From: Rotaria macrura
Lineage: Eukaryota > Rotifera > Eurotatoria > Philodinida > Philodinidae
Length of the DNA: 64,000 nt
Assembly: GCA_900239685.1 (NCBI GenBank)
Contig: OENT01000507.1
Span: 41,297 to 105,296, forward strand
Direction of reading: 5' to 3'
This document shows positions 24,192 through 36,560 of the stretch, in pieces. How positions within the stretch are numbered: position 1 is the stretch's first letter; every line of letters starts with the position of its first letter. The position numbers and the translations under genes were made by a program. The notes beneath the pieces are model-generated. The model did no database searches, was not told the DNA's origin, and saw nothing but the letters and a program-made list of their open reading frames with translations.

Positions 24192-26512
24192 TGTTTATTT
24201 ATATAAATATAAAAGATGAAGGATCTGAAAACGACTATTGAACATTGGATGAGATAAAAGAATCGAAAAGAACGAATGATTCACTATTAATTAATTAAGA
24301 AAAAAAGTTTTTTGATCGTATTACATTTAAAGAATGATTATTTTAATGAAGAAATTCTTTCATTTCATTAATGTCACTCGATGGAAGATTACGAAAAATA
24401 GCCTACAGCTACATTATCCTGAATTGGTTATTTGTAACTTTTAGCCTTTTCGGTGTCAATAGAATTTAACTTTCTTTGCATTTTAGTCAAATATTCATAC
24501 ACAACCAACAATGAACTTATACATACAAAATAAGTCAATATTCCTAAAAACAAAGTCGGACTTAACTGTTTTATTAAGCAGGTGTGCAGACTGTTCAAAG
24601 CATACTATCAGATATATTCAAGTAAAAAAGATAACAACTAATAAGAAAGGTAAAAATTGACTCAATGAATATTGAGATCATCTATATATTAAATAAAGGG
24701 GAGTCAACCTAGATAGTAGTTTTCACAATAGCCTTTGCAGCCTTGTTGTTGAATACGAAGCGAACAATAAGAATTTCAGACATAGCCGGCAATGTGCTTT
24801 TGAATTTTTCTCCTTTTTTCTTGAGCACAGCGGATCAGAAAAAAACATGGATGCTAAAGGAAACTTTGTCGGATGATATCATTGGTTTGAATCAAACACT
24901 TTTTCAGCATTTCCACGGTGGAGTTTGAAAATGCTTATAAACTACTGACATCTATCAACGCATATTTGATATTTCATTTACACAATGAAACACTATAGGA
25001 TCTTTTTCTTCGTTTAATGTGGATAAAATGCATTCTCCCGAGTATTATGAAGACGAATTTCAAGATTTTCTTTTGTGACATTCTCTCGTCCATCGATAGA
25101 CACTTTCGATTGTATTTCGGATTCTTGCACTAGGATATGTTGAAATTTTTGAAGCAAACACTAATTGTGAGCTATTTATCTAGATTCTTACCTAGAATAC
25201 AAGAAAATGGCGAACACTTTAATATCAACTGCGAAACGTTTTTATTTGCCATACTTTACTTAAAAACATGATAGTGCGCTATGGGTTTGAAAATTTGTTT
25301 TGCATATGTTACACTACGAATGAAATTCAGCAGCTCTATACAATCTCTAACGATTAACTACAGCAAGGATCAGAATGTGAAGCATGGTTGACTTCGCTTC
25401 AAATTTTTCAGTTTGAACTCTTGTTTGTCAACAGTACCGTCATCTGTTGTTTAGTATACTAAGGACGCAGTCTATGGTCTATTGTAATAAAATATCAACT
25501 ATTTTAATCAAATTTAAGTACCTTTTCTAGCTTTCTATAAGCACAATACTACATGGCATATATTTAGTCGAATTTCGGTTACTATTTTTCTTAATTTCTA
25601 ATGCTCAACAACACATGGTTTTTGTGTAACAATCACATCTCGATTGATTGCTTTATCCTTGAGTTATGTATGCAAATGAAGAACTGATAGATCTCTTTCC
25701 ACTATATGGTAATCATAGAAAATTGACCAACATTCAATGAAGTATCACTGACTTTCAATCTAATTAATACAAAATAAAAAATGATGACTGGTGCATATAT
25801 TTTGAAAATGAATAACAATTGGAACTAAAAAAATTTACTTTATTCATGCCTTGAAAAGAGTATCTAAATATGATCCATTTTCCATTCAATATTGTATACA
25901 TTCAACCGTAACAAATTAATTTCGCTTTTATCTCATATTGACATAACTTTGGACAGGTATATTTCCGGGGATTAAAATTTTTTCATGCAAGACAAAACGA
26001 AACTCGATGAAATACAAAAACGAAGGAAGCACATAAGTTCTACATGTTCTTACAGTCAATTTATATAGTAGTCACTATGTGATCAAGTTTATTTTAGTAA
26101 AACTTAGTATGAGCGAATTTTTTACCGGATATTTACCCGAAATTCTGTCGTCTAATGATACAATTGAAATATGCTGTTATAGCTCGTTTTACTTCTATAT
26201 GAGAATCATAGCATGTGATAGTTTTGAAGCTCTCACAATTGATAGCCATCATGTTTGTTCTTCATATTGCTTTGCAAAACAATCATTAATATGATGAGGT
26301 CTGATTACATTTCAAAATAAAAAGAAAGATAGACAGAAGAGAGAGGGTTCTTTTTTTTCTTTTTCCGCATCTGTTAATTGGGTCTATTCGTTTTTCTTTT
26401 GCAGCATTAATGAATGAAAAACAAAAGCTTAAATTCTATTGACAATATAACTACGAGAATAAGCATATGTGGATAGCATTTCTATGTCGACGAATCATTT
26501 ATTATTCTTATT
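24192..26512. other. Intergenic, 2.3 kb, nothing recognised
   Basis: Upstream region of the eL29 gene and downstream region of the disordered-protein gene. Open frames (for example 24743-24928 on the plus strand) lack ATG starts or recognisable motifs. I see no repeats or RNA genes. Confidence 0.55.
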
Positions 26513-28541
26513 TTATTTTTGTTCTAATTCGTTTGTTGTGTCTGTTTGTAAAAGTTGATCGATTTGTAAAACATGTTTAAGTATTTTCAGAATAATTGTA
26601 TAATCTTCACTGATAACTGGTGTTTCATTAAGACATAACACTTGATCATTGTCTTGCGAAGTTGAAATGGCAGAAACTGACTCTAGATGATAAGCTAAAG
26701 ATAAAAAGAAAGACAACAATTGAAAAATCCAATTGTAAAGTTTTATACTCGATGATTGATCATTGCTTATTTGTGACATATCTTCAAGTGATTGAAATTT
26801 CACTCGTGTGACATTAGTTATGGATAGTTCAGTTTCTTTTCCTTTGGTGTCTGTATGTTCAACGATAATGGATTCGTGCTGTTCTTGAAATGTTTGATCG
26901 ATCTTATCATTGTTGATTCGATCGTTATTTTTTGTTGTAACTTTAGAAAGAATAGGTGGCCAAGCTGTAGTAATCGCTGTTCTTAAATCTTGATATTTAA
27001 ATTGATTACGATTGATTTTAATTGAAGACTGATCTAAACAGGAAAAAAAAGTTCATATGCATATTTATTTGAAAACTGCCACGATTTTTTACTCTCTACT
27101 GCAGGCGGATGAATTTGTTTTTCTTCATGACAGTATTTACTTTTGAATTCTGGATCTAATTCATATGACACTTCATAAAATTCTGAATATGTGTCACCAT
27201 TTGGATGAACTACGTACAACAAGTCATCCGTGTTACTATCCATAGTTTGATTTTGTTTATTATCTATAGAAGCGAATGATTGTATATTGTGTGTAGTTAA
27301 ATTTGCTTGTTCTTGAGATATCAATGTATTAGATTGAAGAACATTGGGTGATGATATTTTTGTAGACGATGAAATATCATCTGCATTATAACTTCTGATT
27401 CGTGCTTGAGAATCAGATGGATCTTGTGAAACATCACAATAGCGATGTGTTGCTGGTGATTCAACAGAATCGATAACCAATATTGGAATACTAGGAATCG
27501 GTTTTTCGATTTCATTACATTGTTGTTTAACTAGAACATGTAGTAATGAAAAGTTTCTGAAAAAAGACAAAAATCTCTACTTTCATTGTCATTTTTAGTA
27601 GATGTTGTTTGTTTCGGTTCATTTTGTTGTTCGATTCCATCATCGTTCACATTTTCATTAGCCGGTGAATTATCTATTGTAATCTTTTTATTTTCAGTTT
27701 CTGCTTCTGATTCAATGTCTTTCGTTGATGTTTGTTTTGTTTTCGTTTTGAAATGTTTTCGTTTAATAAATAAAATTTTCGGTGTTAAAAATTTAGATGA
27801 TGAATGTTGTTTTTTGGTTGATTTTTCTGATAGTGTCGGTACTGGGAAATTCTCTGCTATTACTTCAACATCCGGAAGAACTGGAATGATTGTTATTTCA
27901 TTTATGTTTGCTGATCGCTTTGGTTTACAAGTTGTTGCTAATGCTCGACTGAAATTACGTAAGCCGATCGTTAAACGCTTCGTATTGATCAATGATGAAT
28001 TCATTTCCGATTGATTTTGAATCAGATTATTGTCAAGATCAATTGTTTCAATTTGATTCAGAGTATCAACATCAACTGTTTGCTTCTGATTCGATGATGA
28101 TATATGATCATGTGATCCGATTAGAATCGGACATATTGGAGCACGTCGTTTAATGCGTGCTTCTCGTTGACTTGCTGTCTCGACTACTTGATCATCATTA
28201 GTTGGATTAGTTGAAATATTTACTAATGGTAATGATAAATGATGAAAATTGGGAACGCGAACAATAATATCAGTTGTATTATCCTGATCATGGTATTTTT
28301 CAATACGAATTATTGAACCATAGTAAATAGGTATTGATGAAGGTTTATAATTTTTCGAAAATGCATATGACGTCGGATCAAGATGCTCAAGTGAATATGA
28401 TGATGATGTTGAAATCGACTCTTTAATATCAGGGACCGAAAGCTAGATGATATTTATGATCTCTATACCATGTCATTGTTAAAAAAATTATATTCGAATA
28501 AAACTTACAATCATAGATATAGTACGATTGTCGAAAAGCAT
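26513..28541 (-). CDS. Unrecognised 617-residue, mostly disordered protein
   Basis: Four exons on the minus strand: 28541-28509, 28442-27581, 27530-27093 and 27033-26513. Introns are 66, 50 and 59 bases with GTAAGT, GTAGAG and GTAAAA donors; phases are consistent. The first exon (MLFDNRTISMI) is the least certain because its frame stays open upstream of the ATG. I do not recognise the family. The composition is rich in Ser, Thr, Asn, Asp, Lys and Gln with short repeats of acidic and polar residues, so most of it is probably unstructured. One basic stretch (ILFIKRKHFKTKTKQ) could be a nuclear-localisation-type cluster. The last exon has a more hydrophobic segment (LYNWIFQLLSFFLSLAYHL) followed by an amphipathic C-terminus, possibly a small helical domain. 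No signal peptide or clear membrane span. Neighbours give no clue. Confidence 0.7.
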
Positions 28542-30283
28542 CGCAATTGTTACTGAACCTATCGATTGAGAAAAGCAACAATAACAAAAGCTTCTGTCTA
28601 CTACAACAATACACGAACTGAAATGATTGTTATTTCAAGTTCGAAATCAGGACAATTAGTCTTCCTACTCCATTTTGTTATCGATTCACCACGTATGTTA
28701 CCTTCTGACAAAAATAGCAATATAAGATCCATCAAGAACAATATTCTCAAATTTCATGGAGCATAGGAAAAAATCAAAAAAAAACAGAAGAGAAAAGATC
28801 TTTACAGGCTTGATATGGTAATAGAAGGAAAGGAAACTCCCTTATTTTTGCGATTAGAGCTAAAACTAAAACAGTTGATCTTGTTCATGTCGAATTTTCA
28901 TCACTATCCCGTAAAGGGAACATAAGCCATTAAAGAGCTAAGACGCCATGTAGCAACAAACTGTTTCTAAATGATAGACAATAACCGAGAAAAATTTTGC
29001 ATAGAGTTTGTATCATTAAGATTTTTGTTTTCACGAAACATTTTTCAACTTGAAGAACGAACAGCAATGAAAAGTCGATGTCGCTTTTTAATGTCTTCGC
29101 TGAATCAATAGAAATCATGGGATGATGTTGCCGAATCAAAGCATCAAAACTGTTCTTCAAACGACAACTTGAACCGAGTATTGAAGCGTCTGACACTAGC
29201 TATTAAACTATTCTTCTGTCACTTTTCAAACATTGCAGAAGTGACATTATCTTCCAGATCAGTGCGAAGTATAGATTAATCTTCTAGCTTCCATGTCGAA
29301 CATATTATTACATTATTAACTAAATCGACAGTGCGCAAGACCCATGAATCTGGTAACAACAAGAGCATGGCATATGCATTACTTTTATCCAATCGAACCA
29401 ACGAAGTTCAATAGGAAAATAATAATCCTAAAAGACCTATATCGACTATTACAGCTGTGAATATATCAACGAGACATCGTTTATATCATACTGTTCCGTT
29501 TCAATAGAAAAGACTATATTTGAAGAGAGTGATTATTCAAGATTGAAACATGTTAGCTGAATTGAGAATTATGTAGAATTATTAGATCATCTGTTTTAAC
29601 TAATTTGACTTGTTGAAAACCTTATAAAATATAACATTATTTGCCGTCGTTTATAGAAACAATATACTATAAGAAATTGTTCGTCGAATGCAATAGATGA
29701 TTTTATACGTGTTCGTTCGTAGAAAGTATAAAAATAAATTGGATATTTGAGATTCACTAGAAAGGAATGGAATTGACAAGAATTTGTTGTGGTGTTGTTT
29801 GATATCAAACATTCTTTTCATTTGAATTTAATTCAAAGAAGATTTCTTTTTCTTTTCGTATGAGCATAAAGTTTCGTATTTGGTATTTTAACTTTTATCT
29901 TTCAAACTTCAATGAATATCTCCTATGAATATGAACAATCGATCGTAATCTAACAAACCACCGGACATTGTGTTCTTGTTTTCTTTTTTACATATTTGAA
30001 CCAGACAAGAGGTTGTACATGGAGAGTCATTGCACGTGAATTGCACGAACAAATTTCTTTTTTCTAATAATGTGTTAGTTAATTTTTGTAACTATTCTCA
30101 TTCTTTTCACTTTCAAGTTTTGCATTAACTATAAGGTGCAGAAGCAGCATAAAAGAAAAAGAAAATTACAAAATTACAAAACTAAAAAAGAAAACGAGAA
30201 ACCAAAACAAACAATACTTAGCAGATCTCGTAACACATAAGAGTAATTAGAAAAAGAAAACGAAAAATTTTGTTTTTCTTCTC
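28542..30283. other. Intergenic, 1.7 kb, nothing recognised
   Basis: Between the disordered-protein start and the PDZ-gene stop. A minus-strand frame at 28930-29196 encodes a mixed 88-residue peptide without splice support; I do not call it a gene. Probable promoter of the downstream minus-strand gene lies near 28550-28700, but no motif stands out. Confidence 0.5.
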
Positions 30284-33200
30284 TTAAAAATTTGTGGATT
30301 CATGAATAACGGATAATTGTAGATTATTACCGTTCAAGCCTTCTTTAATGAGAACGAGAACATCACTAAATTCGAGATTCTCGACATTAACACCGTTTAT
30401 AAAAATAATACGATCGTCTTTACGTAAGCCGATTTGATGACTTGGCGATCCGGATTCGATATCACGAATGCGAGGATGCAATCCTGTTTTCGTATCAGCA
30501 GAGATTAAAATTCCAAGACCATCATAAGAATTCGTACGTTTTAATACATAATGTCGAATTGATGGTTCGGAATCCGTCACAGGAGTTGTTATATTGATCG
30601 GCTCTAAAATTATATAAAAATAAATTCACATACCTTTTTTTTTCTTTTCTCTAGAGTAAATATTGTACATAAAATGAAGAATTAGTTTCAAGCTGTCAAA
30701 GGTATATAGAAATTCTTGCGATTTCGTTCTTTAACTTACCTTTACTTGTCATTAAATGAAGCATAGAATCAGTGAATGTAATACTATTCAAGACATTGGT
30801 GAACACTCCTTTTTTTCTCTACTGTGTAAATAAAAATCATTCAGGTAAAAAAAGTAAGTTTTTACGACTTGGATGTATAAATCTTTAGTGTCTGAATAGA
30901 ATGTTTTCTTTTTATAAGAACGATTTATATATGTATGTATTAAAATATAGATAAATGTATGAAGCAAATTCCATGTTTTTTGCAAAAAAAACCAAAAACT
31001 GTTCATTAAAAACGTTCCTTTTAATATTAGGAGTAAACTAAATTGTTACCCTGTCTACGTTCAATATTTTGATATGAACGAGTCGATGCATCATAGATGT
31101 TGTCTCTTTCATTGATAGCTGATGTTCGTGCAAAATTTGAGTTTCTATCTTGAATAAGATTGTCTGTTGAAAAAAGAAGAAAGTTGATATTTTAGTTTTC
31201 GTCTAGCAAAAAAAAATTTCATTTTTTTTTCTTTCTTACGAGAAAATGATCGTTGATCGGCTAAATATACTTTTTCACCATGTTGTGTATATTCATACGT
31301 AACTTCATAGTTTTCTTCTTGTATATTATTATTAGTATTATTATGCAGTTCTATTTCATGATTTCTTGAGCTATATTGATATTCATTCATAATCTTAGGT
31401 CTAGCAATCTCTTTTTCAGTATGTGCACGTTCAATAGGAATAGACGTCGATGGTTTTCTATTTAAATCACTGTCATCATGATCCTGCATGCTCCATGTTC
31501 GAAGTTGACCACCATCAACATAACTATGTTTATCTTTAGTGTAGATTGTTGCTGAACTACGATAAATTATTGGAGGTTCCAAAGTATCATAATATGGTGT
31601 TCGAGATGGTGTCGAAGGTATTCGACCACGTGAATCATCGATATCTAGACGAATGGTATTAATATCTGTTTGTGCAGAAGATTTTTGAGGAGTTAATGGT
31701 CGAATATAGCCATCGTGATGATGGCGAGGAGATGGTGGTGATGGTGAACGATCGATAAATGTATGCGGCCATTGTGGTTCGGAATCGTAGTCATCTAACG
31801 TTGTAGTTGATGCATCGAAACGTTGCGTTCGTTCAGGACGTTTTATTTTGGGTGGATATTCATTGTAATGATTAGAATCTGGATGCATATGATAATGGAC
31901 AATGGCACTTAATCCAGGATATTGAGCAACTATATGAGGAAGAAAAAGTATAGAAAGAATGAAAAATCGCATGAAAATTAAATTTCAAATAAAAATTTTA
32001 CAGTTTGTTGACGACGATTTCAATGAATTTAAATTGCTGTTGTGTATAATTTCTGCATCAGGAAAAGAATCATTTGTACCTGTATATGATCGATGCGGTT
32101 GAGTAAAATTGCCAATATTTGATGTTGAATTGTATGATTCATCAAGATGATATTGAGAATTTGTTCGTTTTGATTTTTCTATACTTGACGTATTATGGCC
32201 GATTCGTACGAAAGGTGTATTGAATTTTGGAACATCAGCATCCACAGATGTTGACGATGATACTAAACGTGTTCCGTTAGTATTATTCAAAGAAGATGTT
32301 GACATACTCTTCCATTGATTAGATCTAATAGTTGATTTTGGTGAATTTGTTATTATTGGATTGTGTTCGACTAACATTTGAGTTGCTGTTAGTCGTGGTG
32401 TATCATCAATTTCATATTGTGATCTCGGTGATGGGAAAACTTCGATATCTGATAAAGGTGGTGATGGTGTATTGTCATTGTAATAAGAATAATCAATCTT
32501 TGTATCAGGTAAACGATAATTATGCATAGATGGAGAACGACTACGATTCGATGAATTTGGCAACTGTGTAATGATATCAACATCAGATGTAGTTAGCTAG
32601 AAAACACGAAGGAATCTTTTATATGAATATTAGTTCTTTTTTTCAGAAGAAAATTTCTATGCATGAAATTTATTATGTACTTTCACAATTTCTACTAGGT
32701 AAACAGATGAAGTGGTTCTTTTTCCTTTTGCATTTAAATAACTTCTCCATCTTTAGGCGTATGTTCTTACAAATATATTCATATATTAATATATATATAT
32801 ATATGTGTTTTTTTCTGATTAATCGATTATTCAAGCAAATATCATGTCCAAAGATCAATTTTAGAGAATTGAAAGATATTGACAAACAAGATATATATTG
32901 GGCATTACATCAACAATAAGTCCATGTTGATTGTTAATGTTATTCATATAAATGAAAGATTATCCAGAACAGCAGAGACTTGAGTCACGTTCTCAACCGA
33001 TAATCTTACCTGCTGAGATGGCTTAGTATGATCAATAACTAGAAAATCACGGAATCCTTTTGTTGCTGTTTCATAATTTGATAAGGAATGAGTTCTTCCT
33101 GTGCTTTCGTAAGAAATTTCGGATGTTCTTGGGGCATAGTTTTGACCGCTCGTTGATGTTGGTCTTTCTCGTGGATAGATTGGAGCTGAGATCTCTAATG

Positions 33201-33594
33201 GTACTGGTGTTGATGATGTTTTTGTCTTTTTCGACTTTTTAGTTGCTTTTGCTTTTTTTTTATCCTTTGTTGTTTCTGGTGATTTTGCTTTTTTCTTTCC
33301 AAATGACCAATTAACTAAGGGCGGCCGTAATTGAGGTGCTTCTGTTGATGCTGATTTTGGTTCTGGTGAAGCAGATTGTTGACGAGCTGTTGTACGTGGT
33401 AGATGCTCATTATTTGTTGTTGCTGTTGTCGTGTTCGTTGTTCGATTGGGTGATGAAGAACTCTTTCGAAATAAATTTCGAAATTTAGCACTCAAACTAC
33501 GGTTCGTATCACGATCATTTTTTTCAGTTCTAGTTGCATTACGGCGTGTTGGAACAGGAGAAGGATTCTGCTTTGCAAAGACAGTTGAAGACAT
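30284..33594 (-). CDS. Disordered scaffold protein with a single C-terminal PDZ domain
   Basis: Five exons on the minus strand: 33594-33010, 32596-32002, 31929-31240, 31163-31050 and 30603-30284, all in phase, coding 767 residues. The first exon begins with ATG (MSSTVFAKQNPSP) and is basic and Ser/Thr-rich, with a KKKAKATKKSKKTKT cluster near its middle. Exons 2-3 are polar and Pro/Ser/His-rich. The last exon encodes one PDZ domain of about 85 residues: the ligand-binding loop is GLGILI, followed by GSPSHQIGLRKDDRIIFING and a conserved NLxxSDVLVLIKE-type second half. The protein ends about six residues after the PDZ. PDZ domains bind C-terminal tails of membrane proteins, so an adaptor role at the membrane or cytoskeleton is likely but unproven. 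I do not recognise the family from the disordered part. It is separate from the Scribble-like gene 27 kb away. Confidence 0.82.
30740..30764 (-). other. Possible alternative first exon of the PDZ gene
   Basis: Between exons 4 and 5 of the PDZ gene, an ATG at 30764 opens eight codons (MLHLMTSK) and runs into a strong GTAAGT donor after 30740. It leaves one base, the phase needed to join the PDZ exon at 30603. Upstream in-frame stops prevent it from being an ordinary internal exon. It could start a short isoform that is little more than the PDZ domain. Inference from splice signals only. Confidence 0.3.
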
Positions 33595-33892
33595 CGTTTT
33601 TATACAAATAATAAGTTTTTATCTATTATAATGAAGAATGAAGAGAAAATTCACGAATTCAAATACATGTATGAAATTTCTTTACTTAAAACTTGAATAT
33701 GAACATAGAAATTATGCATATAGTTAAACATACACAAGAACATTTTTTGTCACTGAGCACAAGTGCTTCGCTAGCATCAGGCGATGACAAAACGACGTCG
33801 TTCGTTTTTTTTTAAAGTTTTATATTGTACTTCTCAATGAAATATTCGTCTTATAATCTCTCCTCCTCTTCTTTTCTTCTCTTTCTCCTACC

Positions 33893-33893
33893 C

Positions 33894-33925
<32 letters not shown>
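33893..33925. repeat. (CT)n microsatellite
   Basis: About 13 CT units within a longer pyrimidine-rich tract (33860-33930), 300 bases upstream of the PDZ-gene start codon on its minus-strand promoter side. Confidence 0.95.
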
Positions 33926-36560
33926 GTTTCGTTTAGATTTATATTTATATATATTTACAACTCGAGAAAAAGAATGGAGCAGAGACAGAAAAAAAAACGG
34001 AAGCGTATACAAAGAATGGAAGTTGATAAAATACGATTCCTCTGGCAGAATTGAAATCTGTTGATCAAACAGTTTAAAGAACGATTGAATATATATATAT
34101 ATATAAATATAAATATCAATTACTTTGTTTGATTATGATCATCTATATTTCTCGTTTTTGTTTTATACCCATAAGTGTTTTTTTTATTCCCTCTTTACAA
34201 CCGAATACTTCTGATAACGGAATTCTTCATATTAGCATACAAAACTCTGTTTTTTCTTTGACCTTCGATGATTTTCTTTTTTTCTTATTAATATTAACGT
34301 GAGAATGAAGCAAAAATGCTAATCTTTAGAATTTCTTTTTCAATCATTCAAGTTTCATTACCGCCTACTTTCTCAATAATTTTTACACACGAAGAATAAA
34401 AATGTATCGAATTAGGCATCGCAGAAAAATGCAGAGGAATGTGCGCATACGGTTTTGAATTACTTCTTATTCCACTTCAACCATCTTGATAATAAAAAAA
34501 AAGGTATTCGTATATGTCTCTTTTATTCATACGAGCATGATTTGTCATTTTTTTTACTACGACAACAACAACATTATACTTTTTCTTTTATATGGCTCAC
34601 ATTCTTTAATGATGACTGAATCATATACTAGTAGATATTTAAATGAAGTATATTACTAGAGATATTAAAAAACACAACAGAAGATATTGCAATGAGCAAT
34701 GAATTTTTTTCTTCGTTTTTAATACTGAAAAAGAAATTCGATCCCACTAAATCGGTTTAAAGTTTACTTCAATGTATAAATATACGCCTATGTTTTGTAT
34801 GATAAAGAAGGTAAGAAAAAAAATCACGATGACGAATATCTAATGATTAGACTCAACGATATATAATAGTTGTTGACTTAACATACACCTATATTCGTAC
34901 AATGTGCATATGCACTTTGAAGCATCGATTCTGTTCGGTTGATTGCAGGCGACATTTGTATAACAAACTACTTCTAAAATCCTTCGCTATTCTGTCCATA
35001 CAAATGGTTCAAGGTGATGAATCGAGTAAAACATAGAAACGAATTAAAAAGAACGGATCAAAATGTGACATTGCTGATTTTTGTATTAATCATTAGAAAT
35101 CTATTTCTATTCTCGCACTACTTTGATTAATAAGTAAATGTTACGATGAATCAACATATGAGATGATTCGTTTTTTTCTTTTTATCACTCTAATTATTTA
35201 CGTTTTACTTAAAGTAAAATGGTAGTAACCACCCAGTGATCTACAATTACTTTCCAATATTTGACTCAAGAATGAAAATTAAATAATATAGACGTGATAC
35301 GATTTTTTTTCTGTGTCCACCTGTATTTTACACTACGGTATTTATATATAATTCGAAAATGAATATAGTAAGTGTAAAGAAGCATTGAATTCGATATGCA
35401 ATCACAAGGAGAATGCATGCATATATTTCAACTGTTATTTACTAGAATAAATACATGTAAAAGAAATCGTTCGTAGACTATTCAAGTTCAAACAACAAGC
35501 TTGCTCTCAGTTCACTCTGACCACAAGAAGGAAATCGATGCATGTACGACAACCGTGAAGGTTTATTCGAAGAAAAAACAAAAAGTTCTGAAAATTGAAA
35601 ATGAAACAACAGCTATTCAACACATTCCTGTTGATCAGTTGTGACTAGGAATTATTATGTTCTTCGTCAAACTTTTCAATGATAGATAAATTATATTCAT
35701 TTGAGGAATTGAAACTGTTTGATAAATACTTAAATTTACTTTAACTGTATATAAAGAAAAAAAAGCTTACAATATTACTCGATAAGAAATCGATACGGAT
35801 GAAACTGCTCGATTATTCGTACCATTAAACATGAGCAAACAATTGTAACACCAAACATGCAAAAGTAGTGTTTGTTCAACATAGTACTTGTGACTTTTTT
35901 TTTCTTTCATTTCTTTAACATATACGCGTATGTATTCTATTGTCAATCGACCAAATGTTTATTTATCATACATGTATAACAAGGTTAAAAAAATCACATA
36001 AAGAAGACACATGACTTGATTATTTCAGTTTATTTAAAACGTATACGAGTTATTTTCAGTCACATGTATTATTGTCAAATGATGCCTTACACATTCTTTT
36101 GTTTAATAGAAGATTGTTGTTAATGAATTGATTTCTTGAAGAATGGAAACTTTAATTCTTATGTTAATATGAACATATTCCCAACTGTGAGTTTAAGATC
36201 TTTAAAATAACTATCAAAATGAACAGTATTTATGTACTTCTAAAGAACTTTTAGTCATCATGAAAATAAATTGAATTCAATGGATGATTCTTCTGATAAA
36301 ACTTTCTATCCTGGAATTTATCAATCGATCCAAACACAAAGAGAGCCTTTTATTTCGATTTTCAAAAAATTCAGAGAACTTGTCAATTGCAACTAAACAA
36401 AATCTGAAAAAAAATTTGAGAATAGCTGTACTGTTAGATGGCATTCATATTGTGAACAGTTTTTTCATCGATATTATTTTTATACACTTTTGCATTATTG
36501 TTTAAAGAAAAAAGAAACCTTTTCGAGAAAAAAGTATTTTATTAAAAGTTAACGAAATTT
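33926..36560. other. Intergenic, 2.6 kb, nothing recognised
   Basis: Separates the PDZ gene start from the androglobin stop. AT-rich with poly-T/poly-A runs. The plus frame at 36284-36505 has no support. The first few hundred bases are the likely promoter of the PDZ gene. Confidence 0.55.

Noticed and set aside
27586-28014. 142-codon plus-strand frame
   Set aside because: It is the antisense shadow of the disordered-protein exon 28442-27581, whose minus frame has splice support on both sides.
28930-29196. 88-codon minus-strand frame as an upstream exon of the disordered-protein gene
   Set aside because: No donor in phase joins it to the 28541 exon and it does not resemble that protein's composition.
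489-30603. One LRR-plus-PDZ gene combining the Scribble-like exons with the PDZ exon at 30284-30603
   Set aside because: Both are on the minus strand, but the LRR start codon is at 2960 and its gene runs leftward; the PDZ exon belongs to a gene starting at 33594 and ending at 30284, with other genes in between.
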